Positions 1 to 12,050 of a stretch of 64,000 bases of DNA are shown one piece after another. Position numbers and translations under genes: made by a program. This DNA is from Lates calcarifer (lineage: Eukaryota > Chordata > Actinopteri > Centropomidae). The stretch is taken from assembly GCF_001640805.2 (NCBI RefSeq), contig NC_066845.1, positions 21,888,307-21,952,306 of the forward strand, given 5' to 3'. How positions within the stretch are numbered: position 1 is the first letter of the stretch; each line of letters opens with the position of its first letter. The notes beneath the pieces were generated by a model. That model saw only the letters and a program-made list of their open reading frames with translations. It did no database searches and had not been told where the DNA came from.

Positions 1-1124
1 TATTTGTTCTTCAGGGACTGTGCTTTACCATATTCAGTTTGAAATAAAATAATGGAAAGTGCAGAGCCTCAGTTTTAATTAGTAATGAATTGAGAAATCC
101 TTTGCACTCAATGACTACCTGAAGTCTTCGACCCAAAGACATCAGCAAATTCTTTGGATCTTCCCCAGGCCTTCACTGCAGCCACCTTCAGCTCTTGCTT
201 GGTCTGGAGTCTCTCTGAGTTAAGTCTTGTCTTCAGCAGGTGGTGCCTGCTCAGTTCGACTGGAATGAGGTGAGTCAAGGATATTCCACCTCTCCACCCT
301 GAAACGCTCTTTGCAGAAATCTCAATTATTTTAAAACCTAGAAAAATTAATCCAATCAGAACACGACTATACTTCTAGACTTAAGTGGAAAAAGTTAATT
401 TTGATTGCATGTGTGTGTAGCTGCTTTGCGTGCTGAGACTGAAGTCCACTGGGACCGATGGGAAGTTTGATATTGACACTGCTGGTGATCACACTAATCC
501 CCTTGTCAGAGGATGCCCCACTGTGGGGTATGTGTCTATCGCTCTTGTTTACTCGACGTGTTGGAGCTAATGTTGGGTGACACTCAGACACCCTGGCTGA
601 TGTGTTTTGGCACTGCGAAGATCCCAGCTGTGCATTTACATATGCAATGACCCAGATTAGCATCCCTCCTCACACTCCATCAACACCGATTAGAGCAGTG
701 CAGTTAAAGGAACGCTTGTCCAGCATGTCCTCATGACCACAACAACCTCTGCATGAGAGTGTAAACTCCTGCTTGCATGCCAACTCTCAACTTGATTGCT
801 TACTGGCTTGACAATGACAGCAAAGTAGGTGAAGTTTGAATGAGCATTACAGACTTTATCCTCCAAAACCAAACATTTTAAAGATTATATTTTGGACAGT
901 AATTTTAGTCCCCCATTTGCAGTAGATGGGACAACAGACAGATGGCTGATGGTGGACAAAAATCTTAAAGGGTCTGCTCACTCAAAATTATATATATATA
1001 TTTAAAAAATCTCATCTAGCTCCAGGGTGTGTAGCAACACAGATAGTTTTGGTTTAGTTAATTGATGAGATATCTGCCTTTGAGATTTCTTTCACCATGA
1101 CTGTTGTACAGTTAACAATTTTTA
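1..1124. other. Intergenic, no gene recognised
   Basis: AT-rich sequence with only short chance frames. A short AT repeat lies near 989-1001. Nothing assignable. Confidence 0.6.
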
Positions 1125-1131
1125 TTGGAAA

Positions 1132-1235
1132 TACAGTCATGTGAAAAAGAAAGTACACCTTATTTGAATTCTGTGGTTTTACATATCAGGACGTTAAAAA
1201 ATGGTTTAAAAAAATCATCACATTACTTTGTTTTT
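1132..1235 (+). mobile_element. Tc1-like transposon terminal fragment
   Basis: It begins ACAGTCATGTGAAAAAGAAA and continues with GTACACC and a TTTTACATATCAGGACGTTA-type stretch, which I recognise as the terminal inverted repeat of an abundant fish Tc1 family. Only one end is present. The homology fades after about 100 bases and no transposase follows. Confidence 0.7.
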
Positions 1236-1335
1236 CCCTCTTTCTCATTAATTGTCTCACAACGCCCCAGATTTATCCCCAGGTTGGGAACCATCCAACT
1301 AAACTAGCTAAATGTATATGTAATGTATATATGTA

Positions 1336-1600
1336 AGTATTATACAACAAGTAGTTCTGACCAAGCAATCTGATTGGCCAACAAGACATTTAGAATGTGC
1401 TCAAATCAGCATGACAGCATGCCTTACTCATCACTAAAAATATTACTCCGCCATATACATTTTACTTTGTGCTTTAACTTGCGGACCTCGGCGCAAAGCA
1501 CACCCTCTTGGTTAATATTGCTTAATTATACAACAACTGACCGCATCACTGTCATGCTCAAATGACGTTAAAGCACACCCTCTATTGCTTAACTCAGCGG
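1336..1600 (+). repeat. Unclassified dispersed repeat, copy 1
   Basis: This closely matches 13338-13610: both share TTATACAACAAG, CAATCTGATTGGCCAACAAG, TTTAGAATGTGCTCAAATCA, then CATCACT, GCTCAAATGACGTTAAAG and ACACCCTCT. This copy has an extra internal segment with a second ACACCCTCT/ATTGCTTAA unit. Two diverged copies in one window argue for a mobile, probably non-autonomous element. The family is not identified. Confidence 0.75.
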
Positions 1601-3300
1601 CAGTTTGAACGTGTGTCACTGCAGAGAGGAGGTGGACCTCTGATCCTGATCCTTCACAGTACAGAGTGAGTTTCAGCTTCTAAAGTTGACATTACTTTGT
1701 GTTAAGTTGACATTTTTCAAATGCACGTCTTCAAACAACATGGCTTGTTTTATGGAAACAGCATTTTTTTACTGCGAGTGTGGCGCCTGAACGGAGAAAC
1801 TACGAAAACTTACAGTCAAAACGTTAATTTCGGTTGAACTGTCCCCGTGCTTAAAAAACTGGACTGTCGGTTGAGGCTGGGGACAGAATATTCAGAAAGG
1901 ATTGTTAATATAATACAGCTGGTGTTCAGCTGTAGCTGGCCTGTGGTCTGAAGTTATTTAGCCTAGCACAGAATGCGAATGTCAGTTAGAGCTGGGGAGC
2001 TGGTAAAGCTTCTGTGATAGAACCACCTCTGTTCACATGTTCTGTTTTCATGTCACATCTGGGGACATCAGTCTAGCACTATAGTGGCCTATGTAAAACA
2101 CTCCTAACTTAGTACTTATGTGTTGCATCCCTGACCACAGTAAGAACTTCCAAAAATCTGAAGGTTTGAAATCACATCTTAGCAGACATCACAAGGAGTG
2201 TATGAAGGAGCCTCGATTAAATCTATACCCCACAATGCACCTAACATGCCATGTTGACTTTGTAGTGAAGAGTGTGATTCTCTGACTCACTTTTATTTCT
2301 AACTTAAAGTGATAAAGTGCTGCGTGGACTTGAGCTACCTATGGAGGAGCACGGAGGGGCCAACATGGAGTTCTTCAAGAACCAACACACCACCACAGGT
2401 GTCTGGGAGTCCTGTCACTGAGTCGTAACCTGCTGTCATCATCCAACTACGGATGATTCACTTCTCTGAGACCCTGGAGAGGTTGATCCTTCTGGCAAAT
2501 TTAAGTTATGTTTTTTGTTTTGTCTACATTACACCACACACATAATGCATGTAGCACTCAACCATTCAGAACAGTCCACAATTCATATAACATTAAAAAT
2601 GCATTTCTTCTTTTAAAAGGAGGGGTCGTTGATCAGTTTCCCTGGAACTGCATTATTTGCAGTGGAATAATGACAATGTCAATGCTGAAATGGGTTTTCA
2701 GGTGAAACACCAGGAAGCTGTTTTCACCACTGAATCATCAGCACTGAGGGGTGCGTCATTCAGGACAATGTCCAGTCAGCTTTTCTGTCCGGGCTTGCTG
2801 CTGTCTTTTCTACTACTACAATTTCAGTCTTCACTACCCAGATGACACTGTATGTTCACTGGAATTCATTCAAAGGTTAGATGTTTACATCCTTCAGCCG
2901 GTACTGTGCTCACAACTAAAATGTAACATTAACTATGGCTAAGGTAGAGGAAATATGTGCTTTATAAAATATTTCTATTGTTATTATCTCAATTAGTAAA
3001 CTTTTTTTTCACACCAACTCTTGTTTTTCATACATCTTTCAGGAAGGCAGGAAATTGTAAAATAAATAAATAAATAAATAAAACACAAAAATGGCATTTG
3101 AGATAATTGAATCAGGTGGGGTGTAAAATATAAACTAGAATGTAACTGAACTGAGAGAAACATTGTAACAGCTTAATATTCAAATACAGGGTGGTACCCA
3201 CGCTGTTAAAAGCTTCAGAGCCTGCTGAAGAGCACAAAGGCAAATGTGCACATCCGCTGCTCAGAGTGTGAGTTACACTGCTGCAGAGGAGGGGGTACAT
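1601..3300. other. Intergenic, no gene recognised
   Basis: Mixed sequence with no assignable gene. It has a moderately CpG-containing part (1770-1880) and a short AAAT tetranucleotide repeat (about 3058-3082). The short frames here show no recognisable protein family. Confidence 0.55.
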
Positions 3301-3329
3301 TTACAGGGGCAAAAGATGCAGCTAGATTA

Positions 3330-3960
3330 CTGCTTGTCATTAGCAGCATATGCTCCCATTCATTAACTAATTGCGCTTTATTATGATGTAATTACAACAT
3401 CTACAGTGTGTGATGACAAAAACTAAGCTGTGACTCTCCAGCCAGAGCCACCCCTGCACTCCATGCAGTAATTGCCCTCTTGGCTTTGATGAATAAGGAG
3501 ATGATTAACCTTAATTCCCAAACAGCATTCAGGCATTAGCAGTGAATGGATTACAGGGAAGTGGATGTGACTAAGCGACTTAATATGGTAAATTGGTCAA
3601 GCATCTGAAGTGGCTCCAGTGATGCTTTATTAGCTCAAGGCCTTTTCTCCCCTGCTGCAGATTCCAGGTCTGAGCCTCTTCAATCAGGCTCTGGCTGTGA
3701 GTTGAGATGCCGATTGTCCCTGTGCAGCGCAAAACTAATCATCCACTTCATGCAGGTAAAGATTCAGCTACTACCTCGCATGGGGGAGTCCAATTATGTA
3801 ATCTAGATAAAGTCATCCTGAGAACATACCATAATGACTGGGAGCTATCTGACCTAATATCCAGCTTGTCACAAAAATACATTTGAAATGAGCTCTGAAT
3901 CGATGCCACAGAGTTCTGTCCTCCACATTCCACACCACGTACACTTTAATAGGCGAGGGA
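3330..3960. promoter_or_regulatory. Candidate conserved non-coding element
   Basis: This repeat-free, compositionally balanced stretch contains several homeodomain-type cores (GTAATTAC near 3390, GATTAACC and TTAATTCC near 3505, CTAATCATCC near 3735). No reading frame or repeat family explains it. I call it regulatory only because of its complexity and its position in the gene-free flank of lhx2. Confidence 0.3.
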
Positions 3961-4292
3961 TTTCACCTCCCATTCTCCTAATGTACCCGCTGCCCAGGAG
4001 AAAAGGCTGCTTTTTGGCTGCCTAAGCAAAATGTAGATTGTGTGAACAAAAACTCCACTTGCATGGCAGTAAATATGATGACATTGCAAGCTTGTCTTTT
4101 GCCGACAAAGTTGTGATCCTTGTTTTTTTGATGAAACAGTGAAAACAAGCCACTATGAGAGCCTTGCCAGCTGTGTGGTTAAGGATTCAAATGCTCCAGC
4201 TGCCTTCACCCCATCTCTCTTCTACACCACTCCCAGCACTGGAGGAACAACAGGGCTGAAGTGGCAGTGAAGCTCAAGAAGGAATGACAACC

Positions 4293-4315
4293 TGTGTGTG
4301 TGTGTGTGTGTGTGT
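4293..4315. repeat. TG dinucleotide microsatellite
   Basis: About eleven TG units. Confidence 0.95.
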
Positions 4316-4894
4316 TGCAGTGCAAATGAGCTCTGTAGAGGTGTTAATTGTATGCTAAGAAAAACAGCACAGAAAAAGTGTGTGTGCAAGCATGGTGCTT
4401 TGCAGTGTATGTGTGTACATCTTTTTGCCTAAAGATGTGAGGGGCTAATTTTGCTTACCAGAACCGTTTTTGCTTATCAACAGAAAATGAGGAAAATATG
4501 GATCTTAGCTCATTATGGTGTTGTTTATGTTTACCCAAGTAACCCATTAAACCTGGGAGAGAGCCTACTTTAACTGTGAGCATGTTAGTAATGTGGTTTC
4601 AGTCATTGAAGGAGGCTACTCATTACTCTTTAATGTGCTGAATAAACATTTCATGGGCTCACTGTTCCCTGCTATTGTTCATATTGTTGTGAATGCAGCA
4701 ATTTCTTAATGTTAGACTGCACCAACAGATATGCTGTGCCGTGCATGCTAGCTACAAAACCACAAGGTACTCGGGCGGGGGTGGGGCTCTGGCAGTTGAT
4801 TTACAGACTACTGAGTGGGATTATGGTAGCAATACTGTTGACAGCACTTCCTGATTAAATGAAATTGATATAGGAAACTGTTTTCATTTGTTAA

Positions 4895-5135
4895 GGAAAA
4901 TGGCAGCAAGCATCCATTGGATGGGGTACACCCTGTATACCTCGCCAGTCCATCGCAGGGCCACACACATATATAGACAAACAACCATTCACACTCACAT
5001 TCATACCTACAGGCAAGAGTCACCAATTAACCTAATGTGCATGTCTTTCAACTATGGGAAGAGTACCCAGAGAGAAACCACGCAGACACAGGGAGAACAT
5101 GCAAACTCCTCAAACCCAGAACCTCTTCTGTCCTG
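4895..5135 (+). repeat. Fragment of an abundant teleost interspersed repeat
   Basis: It contains the strings GGGGTACACCCTG, CGCCAGTCCATCGCAGGGCC, CCATTCACACTCACATTCA, GAGTCACCAATTAACCTAAT and GGGAGAACATGCAAACTCC. I recognise these from a very common fish repeat with a header-like conserved tail. The copy is degenerate and I do not assign it to a class. Confidence 0.75.
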
Positions 5136-5399
5136 GCTGTGCCTTGAAATCTTGTCCATGAAAATCACAAACAGAACTGGTCACAAAGGGGCAATCCTGG
5201 TTAACCCAATTGGAAATTTAATAGGCTGACTTTCAGCCTATTAATACAGACACAGCTCTCACACCAATTATATATTGCCCTCACTTAAACGTAAAAAGGG
5301 CTGGCCCTGATTTACGATGATGTTGAGTAACAGTTTAAAATGACTTAAAAAGGTTGAAAATATTATATGATACAAGGTAAAAGAAAATAATCAGTTAAA

Positions 5400-5645
5400 A
5401 CAATAGTACACACTCTTTGAATTCTATGGTTTTAGATCAGGACATAATAAAAATCATCTGGTCCTTGGCAGGTCTTAATATTAGGTGTATACAACCTCAA
5501 ATAAACAACAGCACATGACATATTACACCGTATCATTATTAATTTGACAGTAACTAGGCCAACATGCAGAAGCAGTGTGAGAAAACTTTAGCACACCCTT
5601 ACTGCTTCCAGAGCTGTTACACATAAAACAAAAGTTACATCAAAA
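5400..5645 (+). mobile_element. Tc1-like transposon end, same family as 1132-1235
   Basis: It matches the terminal and subterminal part of the same Tc1 family: GTACACACTCTTTGAATTCT, TTTTAGATCAGGACATAATA, GGCAGGTCTTAATATTAGGT, and CATGACATATTACACC. The later GCACACCCTTACTGCTTCC corresponds to the start of the inner region. No transposase frame remains. Confidence 0.75.
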
Positions 5646-6790
5646 TCTAACTAAATAATTTGTGCTCCTAAGACAATAAACTTGTTCCATTTTGGACAGT
5701 CCATGCTTTCCTGTAGTACCACCAACTTTGCACAAATCAAATGATTACACTGCTATGAAATTTACTGAGCATACTCTCAAGGAAAGAAACCCTTTCAGTG
5801 TGAAGGACCCCATAGACTTTCCCCGGGCGCCCCCCTCGGAGCTTGGACATGGAAAATTTACATTTTTAGCTCCTAGGTTGTAAAGAAGCAAATAGTTTAT
5901 TCATTTTATTTTAACTAGTTTGTTTGGAGGTCCAACCTGAAATGTTGGTAATAACTGCTCATTGTGCAGAAAAACAAAGCACAGACAAATATGGTGGGAT
6001 CAAAGTTCAACTAGAAAGTCTGGCTTGGGCAATGGCTTTCTTGTTTTTCCTTTGTTTTAACCTGGCAGCTTTTTCCATCCTGTCTCATTCTGTCTTGCAT
6101 AATTAGACTTCTTTGTGTTGTGAGGTGACGTTGCTGCATTTCTATAACTTTGTAAGTACATCACCATAATTATAGATAGAATGGATTGACAAAAGTATGA
6201 AAATAAGGCCCAGGTTGTAAAAAAAAAAACATTTTCTTGTAAACATCACAGCTGTATTGTGTACAGGTTACAGAGGACATTTTGAAAACACCAGTGTAAT
6301 TCAGATTAGGGGACCAAGCATCAACTATGCATAGATGGCAGGGAGTGGTAAGAGTGAGGGACATTAAATCATTGGTATTCTAGCGACTGGTGTAGTCAAA
6401 GGTAGAGCATTGGGGGTGGGGGGATCTGAATCTCTGAATCAGCCCAGCAGACCCAGGGCAGCTTATTGGGATAGAGAGGCAGCCCAGTCACTGGGCTTAG
6501 ACAGGCTCAGTGCAGGGCTCAATTCATCACACGCCTGTCAGACAGACACCTGCCGCAGTGGAAGCAGTCACATACATGCACACACACAAACGCGTACGTA
6601 CGCACACCCAGACGTACACATACACCTGCCTCCTCACCCAGACTTTTTAACCCATTCTTACATCAATCAGTTCCTCTCATGCATGAGTTTCATTCAGTCA
6701 CAAGGACACAGCATATCTGTAGTATTTTCATAATTCAAAGGATTTCTGATGGACACAGAATATTGCTGTGGAATATAATGAGGGGAAAAG
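5646..6790. other. Intergenic, no gene recognised
   Basis: Low-complexity and CA-rich segments (about 6572-6630) within otherwise unassigned sequence. Confidence 0.5.
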
Positions 6791-6839
6791 GTATCAAAAA
6801 ATTTGCAAAAGTTGAAAAACAGCTTTGTGAAGTAATGAA

Positions 6840-7480
6840 CCTTTGGTTATTTTTAGATGTTTTTCACCCCCATCTGGACAAATATCCTTATCCCAGCTCT
6901 TCCTTATAGGAGGATTGCAAAGAGAAGTTAGCCCAATACTGAGGGGACCCCTCTCTCTCTTTGCAATACACACCACTTCTTTGGGTCCAATCATACACTC
7001 ATGTCACTGCCACACAGATGATACCCTACTTTACCTGTTGTTCATGTAGATGTCTACAGATCCTGTCTCATTTACTGCTTGTCTCTCAGATATATCAAAG
7101 GAATGCCACCTTCAGCCTGAACTCTTTAGACTGAACTCTTAAGTCATCACAGCCAATCTCTCCATCTCAATATGAACATCACCTCCTCATCTCTCACATC
7201 AACCAAGCAGTGCTTGTAATGTGCTGTAATTCTCTGGTGTACCATGACCTTTTCTTGCACAAAAGCTGTTTTCACAGGCTTCCAGTACTCTTTTCCATTC
7301 TCTCCATATAAGGTTCTCGGGGCAATTCATATAATGGCCATTAATGAACTGCATTACCCAGGGAGCACAAAGTGACTCTCACCTGTTCCAGTTCTTGCTT
7401 GCCTACAATCGAATCTTGAGGCATGTCACACAAAGTAGAGAGCAGCGAAAGTATCTAGGGATTTGGAAATGCTGGAAGAG
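6840..7480 (+). mobile_element. L2-like non-LTR retrotransposon relic (reverse transcriptase palm)
   Basis: One frame reads LFAIHTTSLGPIIHSCHCH followed by TDDTLLYL, which corresponds to the palm-domain strand ending in YADDTQLYL of fish L2-type reverse transcriptases. Shortly after come ACLSDIS and HLQPEL in a shifted frame, matching the usual ACLxDIxxWM...HLQLNL segment. Frames shift and stops interrupt, so it is inactive. The Y of the catalytic box is replaced by T. Confidence 0.6.
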
Positions 7481-8545
7481 GACTACTGGAAATACAAGTT
7501 TTATACAAGTAGTGTAACTCTTTTAAGGGATAGCCCTGTGCGTACACTTGTGTATATAGTAAATGAGCAAGCAAGAGAGAGCAAGTATGACCAGAAACAG
7601 TAACTAGAGTATCTTTGTTGTGTCTGTGAGTTGGTGACCTTGTGAGAAGTTAGCAGTAAAACTGTGAAAGTAGCAATTCAGTGTATGTACAGTTAGCTAT
7701 TTGCTGGTGAATAAATGCAACAACTCTCCTCAAAATCCAAGGCAATGTCTTGCTTGTCACCTGCTGATTAAAGTAAAGGAGGTTAGCCCCAAAACTTTGG
7801 CCCTTGAGCAGAACACAAATATCTCCCTGGTGCTTCCTGCCCCTGGTGATGGAACGAAGAAAGATAAACACCAGGAACAAACAACATATGACCTCATTGC
7901 TTCGCCTCATTGCATTGTACCACACCACATACTAGAATCACTCCAACTCAACTCCACACAGTCTAACAATAAAACTGTACTGTCTGTACAACCACCCAAA
8001 AATAATATAACTGTTATCTCAAAATTTAACATTGACCACAAATACTGTAGGAAACATGTTGGCATCTTAAATCATCAATATGCTGTCTTGACACACTGCT
8101 GTCTGTCTTTTTAAAAACTATTCTTAAAACTGCAACAACTAATTTGCAGCAAATAGTTCATGGCTCATAGCTATCGGGCACTAAATTATATATATATATA
8201 TGTATGTATATACTGTAATTTCTGGACTATAAGCCGCTATTGAAAAACAAACACAGACAGGGGGAGACAAACAGGAGTCACAAGGAAGGGAAACACACTG
8301 ACCACAAGAGGGGAGAGAGGCATACTGCCAAATCCTAACATACTGTGCAAATTCTTAGACCAGATAAATAATTTGATGAGCCAGAATTTTCTCTAATTAA
8401 ATAAGGACAAAAGGTAATTGTGTTTTGGTAACAAAGTGAAGAGAATGAGTAGTATTTAAAGACTCAAATTCTCGAAAGAGTGAAGCATCACTAAAAACAT
8501 CACTAAAACAGCATTGAAAACATAACTAGAATCACAGGTTTAGTG
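7481..8545. other. Intergenic; AT repeat and a DNA-transposon-like end
   Basis: An open frame of 137 codons (7701-8114, plus strand) has no recognisable family and is probably fortuitous. An AT microsatellite occupies 8187-8212. It is followed at about 8213-8245 by TACTGTAATTTCTGGACTAT and AAGCCGCTA, which resembles the terminus of a widespread non-autonomous DNA transposon. Confidence 0.45.
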
Positions 8546-8554
8546 TCCCACAAC

Positions 8555-8995
8555 AACAAAGGAGATGCTCATCCATGCACCTGAGGAGGTGTGACTACTG
8601 TAACAATCTCGTAACTGCTCTTCCCAAAAAGACCATTAAACAGCTGCAGCATATCCAGAATTCTTCTGATAGAATTTTATCCAGGATGACAAAAACAGAG
8701 CACATTAGTCCAGTTCTAAAATCTTTGCATTGGCTTCCAGTTAGTTACATGTAATATTTTGAAGTGCTACTAGTCTATGAATCACTGAATGGTTTAGGCC
8801 CAGAATACATCTCTCATATGCTTGAAAAATATATACCAATTAGGGCCAGGCCAGGTCAGCTAATATAGCTTATAGTCCAGGCTAAACATGGTGAAGCAGC
8901 ATTTAGTTGTTATGCTGCATGCAATCGGAACAAACACCCAGAAGTTCTTAGATGTGCCCCAAATGTAGTAATGTAATTTCTGAATTAGGATTAAA
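8555..8995 (+). mobile_element. L2/CR1-like LINE relic, region C-terminal to reverse transcriptase
   Basis: Translation gives CDYCNNLVTALPKKTIKQLQ, then HIQNSSDRILSRMTKTEHIS and PVLKSLHWLPV, continuing after a stop as LLVYESLNGLGPEYISHML. This is the well-known conserved block downstream of the reverse transcriptase core in fish L2-type LINEs. Stops and frame changes show decay. It lies 5' of a reverse transcriptase core fragment, i.e. out of natural order. Confidence 0.8.
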
Positions 8996-9079
8996 AACAT
9001 TTCTCCTTTCATGTGCTTGTAATTAAGTTCTAAATTTGCATTCTATTCCTGTAGCACTTTAATTCTTGAAGTAAATCAT

Positions 9080-9935
9080 TACTCACTGCAGGCATGGAAG
9101 TGGCGTCCCTGTCTTATGGCTAAGTACAGAATCTGTCCTGATAAAGGTAAATAATGACATCCTTCTTTCTGCTGATTTTGGTGCTTGTGCCATTTTAGTT
9201 CTGCTTGACCTTAGTGCAGCATTTGACACAGTTAATCATGGCATTCTTTTAAAATACGTGGAGTTTGAAGTTGGTTTACAGGGTCTAGTGCTAAAATGGT
9301 ATCGGAAAGACGGAATCTTTTCAGTTAGAATGGGGAACTGCTATTCATCCTGTGCCACCATTAAGTGTGGCATCACTCAAGGTTCAACTTCAATTTGCCT
9401 TTCTTTTGCCCTGTGTTACAGAAACATAATATATGGTATCAGTGTCACACAGATGACGCACGGTTTTATGCTAAATTAAAGCTTTTCATTATGTCAGAAG
9501 GAGCTAGAAATAGTCATCAATGCTGTTATCACTTCTTGGCTGGATTGCTGCAATTCCCTATATAGGGGGTTGATCCATTGCACCCTATGTCAACGACAAA
9601 TGGTTCAAAATGAGACCACTAGATTTTTAATTGATACAAAAAAAGAAGAAGATGTCACATCACTCCGGTTTTGGCACACTTGCACTGGTTACTAGTGAAA
9701 CACAGGATACACTTCTGAACAATGTAATACACAATATAATATATTGCTGAACTTTTGACTCCATATTCTGCCCCCAGGTCATGTAGGTCAACCTCACAAC
9801 TCTTCTGAGTACCCCACTTACACCTGAAAACCAAAGGTTGAATGGATTTTTTCTGTGGCTGCCCTGGAATAGTCTCCAGTTCCACATTAAGTCCTTTTCT
9901 ACTATTTGCATTTTTAAATTAAACTAAAGGACCTT
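9080..9935 (+). mobile_element. L2/CR1-like LINE relic, reverse transcriptase core
   Basis: Frames read AILVLLDLSAAFDTVNHGIL, then KYVEFEVGLQGLVLKWYR, IKCGITQGS, a degraded ADD box (CHTDDARFYAKLK) and ITSWLDCCNSLYRGL. These are the fingers, palm and downstream motifs of an L2/CR1-type reverse transcriptase. Parts are missing between GITQGS and the DD box. Many stops follow, so this is a dead fragment. Confidence 0.8.
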
Positions 9936-10007
9936 CATTATTACCTTATTCATTCTGCCTTTAGTTAGTCTGAGATTTTATCATTTTTTGTCCTTTCAGA
10001 ACCTAGA

Positions 10008-11132
10008 TTCAGAACCTTGATGTCATTATTTAAAACTCTAGACACAAAACTCACAATAGGTGATCAAAAAGCACATTTTTCAATTGCTTGGATACAATAC
10101 ACATAAATGTACTGGAGTCTCCAGTTCAAAATGACACAACTTAGTCCTACTATTCAGTCATTACAATGATCTAACTATCAATTGATACATCTGCTCAAAA
10201 TTACAAGTAACTTTCCTCTTAAAGTATAGCTTTATGGAAACTGAGGAACAATATCCCTTGTTCACATCATGAAAGTATCTGTATAACTAGATCAACTGGC
10301 ACAAATTTGTTTATAATGACTGATTTAACCTTGTGGTATGAGTATAAATGAGTGGTATCCACAGCAACATAGTGATGCTGTAACATGTAGCAGGCGGGTG
10401 GTCAAGCACGATGAGGAAAGTGTGGTGGTCACAGGAATAGCAGAGAACAATCATTACATCTGAGAGGTAGTTATGGGCCTTCCCAGTGACATGGCCATGG
10501 GCCTTGCTTGAGGGTTGTTGGGAATGTGGTCAAGGACAAGAACAACAGAAAAGAGTATTTTCCAAGATCAGAACAATGGTTGTAGACCATGTCATAAATC
10601 ATGGTATGGCAATGACTGAGGCAAATAAGAACATTCATTTTGATGTGGATGAGAACCTGTGGCCAAATCTGCATGACAGGGTTGATGGAAATTAATGAGA
10701 ACTGTAATCCTTTGTTTTGGTTTTTGTAAGGCAGGTGAGGCAGTTTGATTGATTCATTTTTTGAAGCTCTCTAGTTTGTTTTTGTTTATTGGAGATAATT
10801 GTCACTCTCATTTAAAGGGAACCTATGCTGTGATTTACAGTGTTGTATTTTTTCAGTAAATTTCAGATTTGCTCAGTGATTCCAATGCATCTGTAGTATT
10901 CTCTCTACTGGTCCTTTTACAGTGACATTATGTGTAGCACCATGATGAAACAACTATGGTATCTTGTGTGTGGGTAATCTAAAGAAATGTCTCCATAACT
11001 CTGTATGTGCCAGGTTTCTTTAAGAATATGAACACAAAATACGTTTTGAATGCTGGACAGCCTATATCGCAAGTAGAGACCATTTTAAATTTTGTGTCTA
11101 GAGTTTTGAAAAATGACATCAAGGTTCTGAAA
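10008..11132 (+). mobile_element. Tc1/IS630-type DNA transposon relic with inverted terminal arms
   Basis: Inverted arms of about 43 bases lie at 10008-10050 and 11090-11132; the left arm contains TTCAGAACCTTGATGTCATT and CTCTAGACACAAAA, and the right arm is its imperfect reverse complement. Between them a plus-strand frame (10486-10695) reads MVVDHVINHGMAMTEANKN and later ENLWPNLHDRVDGN. This resembles the helix-turn-helix N-terminus of a fish transposase family of the IS630/Tc1 group (DHVINHGLTMxEA). Most of the transposase is absent. Whether the arms are the true termini is uncertain. Confidence 0.6.
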
Positions 11133-11744
11133 CTAGTGGCAGTTCTTAGCACACAAAGGCATTTGTTTAACACTACCAAAATAAAACAGGAAGTGACAAA
11201 AAGGACAGGGAAACACAGTTACAACTGAAATGACGCAAACTTGATTCTGAACCAAATCAACAAATCTGACAAGACAAAACAGCAATGCAATCTTTAAAAA
11301 ACTGTGATTGGTTGTTGGTTTTATCTTGTCTCTCTCTCTCTTCTCTTTCTCTTGAATCAATTTTAATTTAATCCTCATACTCCTTATTCCTGTATTTAGC
11401 CATACTTGTGTTGCTTATTCATCTGCCATGCTTGAAAAACACCTTCGGTCAACTACTGTTGTTTTTAAAGGTGTTATATAAAATAACTGTGACTTTTGTA
11501 CTGCAAGATAAGTTTATTGACAGTAATGACCATCAGAAATTATGTGATTAAGGCCAGGTGTTGTCAATTGTGTCAAATTGCATCTGTGACATTTGTAAGC
11601 TTGTGTAGTATATGTTGGTTGTATATTCATTTTGAGGACCAAGTGCTGTGTTGTGAGTTACCTTCTCTGTGAAAATTTTTGTAAAGGTATTTTAAAGATG
11701 CATGGATAACCTCAGCCAACTAGTCCAGTTACAGGTAATTAGCA
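11133..11744. other. Intergenic, no gene recognised
   Basis: AT-rich sequence with a short CT run (about 11329-11352). Nothing assignable. Confidence 0.5.
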
Positions 11745-12050
11745 TGTGAAGTTTTGGGTTATGATTTTGACCTTTGACCTCCAAAATCTAATTAGTTCAT
11801 TCTTAAGTTCAAATGAACATTTGTGCCACATTTTAAGAAATTTCCTAAGATCACTGCTAAAATATTGTGCTCTAAAGGCCAAACACATGTTTTGTGAGGT
11901 CACTGTGACATTGATCTTTGACTCTGACCACCAATGTAATCAGTTCTTCCCTAAGTTCAAGTGCACAATTGTTCCAAATTTGAAGAAATTCCCTCCAGGT
12001 GTTACAGAGATATTGCATTCACAAGAATGTCCCATTAGGTGATATTTGCA
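11745..12050 (+). repeat. Two tandem units of a common fish repeat
   Basis: Two related units of about 130-150 bases. Unit 1 contains TTTGACCTCCAAAATCTAAT and AAGTTCAAATGAACATTTGT. Unit 2 contains TTGACTCTGACCACCAATGT, AAGTTCAAGTGCACAATTGT and GAAATTCCCTCCAGGTGTTA. The pattern is that of an abundant vertebrate interspersed repeat with internal tandem units. The 98-codon frame across it is fortuitous. Confidence 0.7.

Noticed and set aside
7701..8114. 137-codon plus-strand frame
   Set aside because: No recognisable domain, biased Asn/Thr/Ser composition, flanked by transposon relics, and no splice or promoter support.
10486..10695. Small plus-strand protein of 69 residues
   Set aside because: It reads as a decayed transposase DNA-binding segment inside the element at 10008-11132, not an independent gene.
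11746..12042. 98-codon plus-strand frame
   Set aside because: Explained by two tandem units of a common interspersed repeat.
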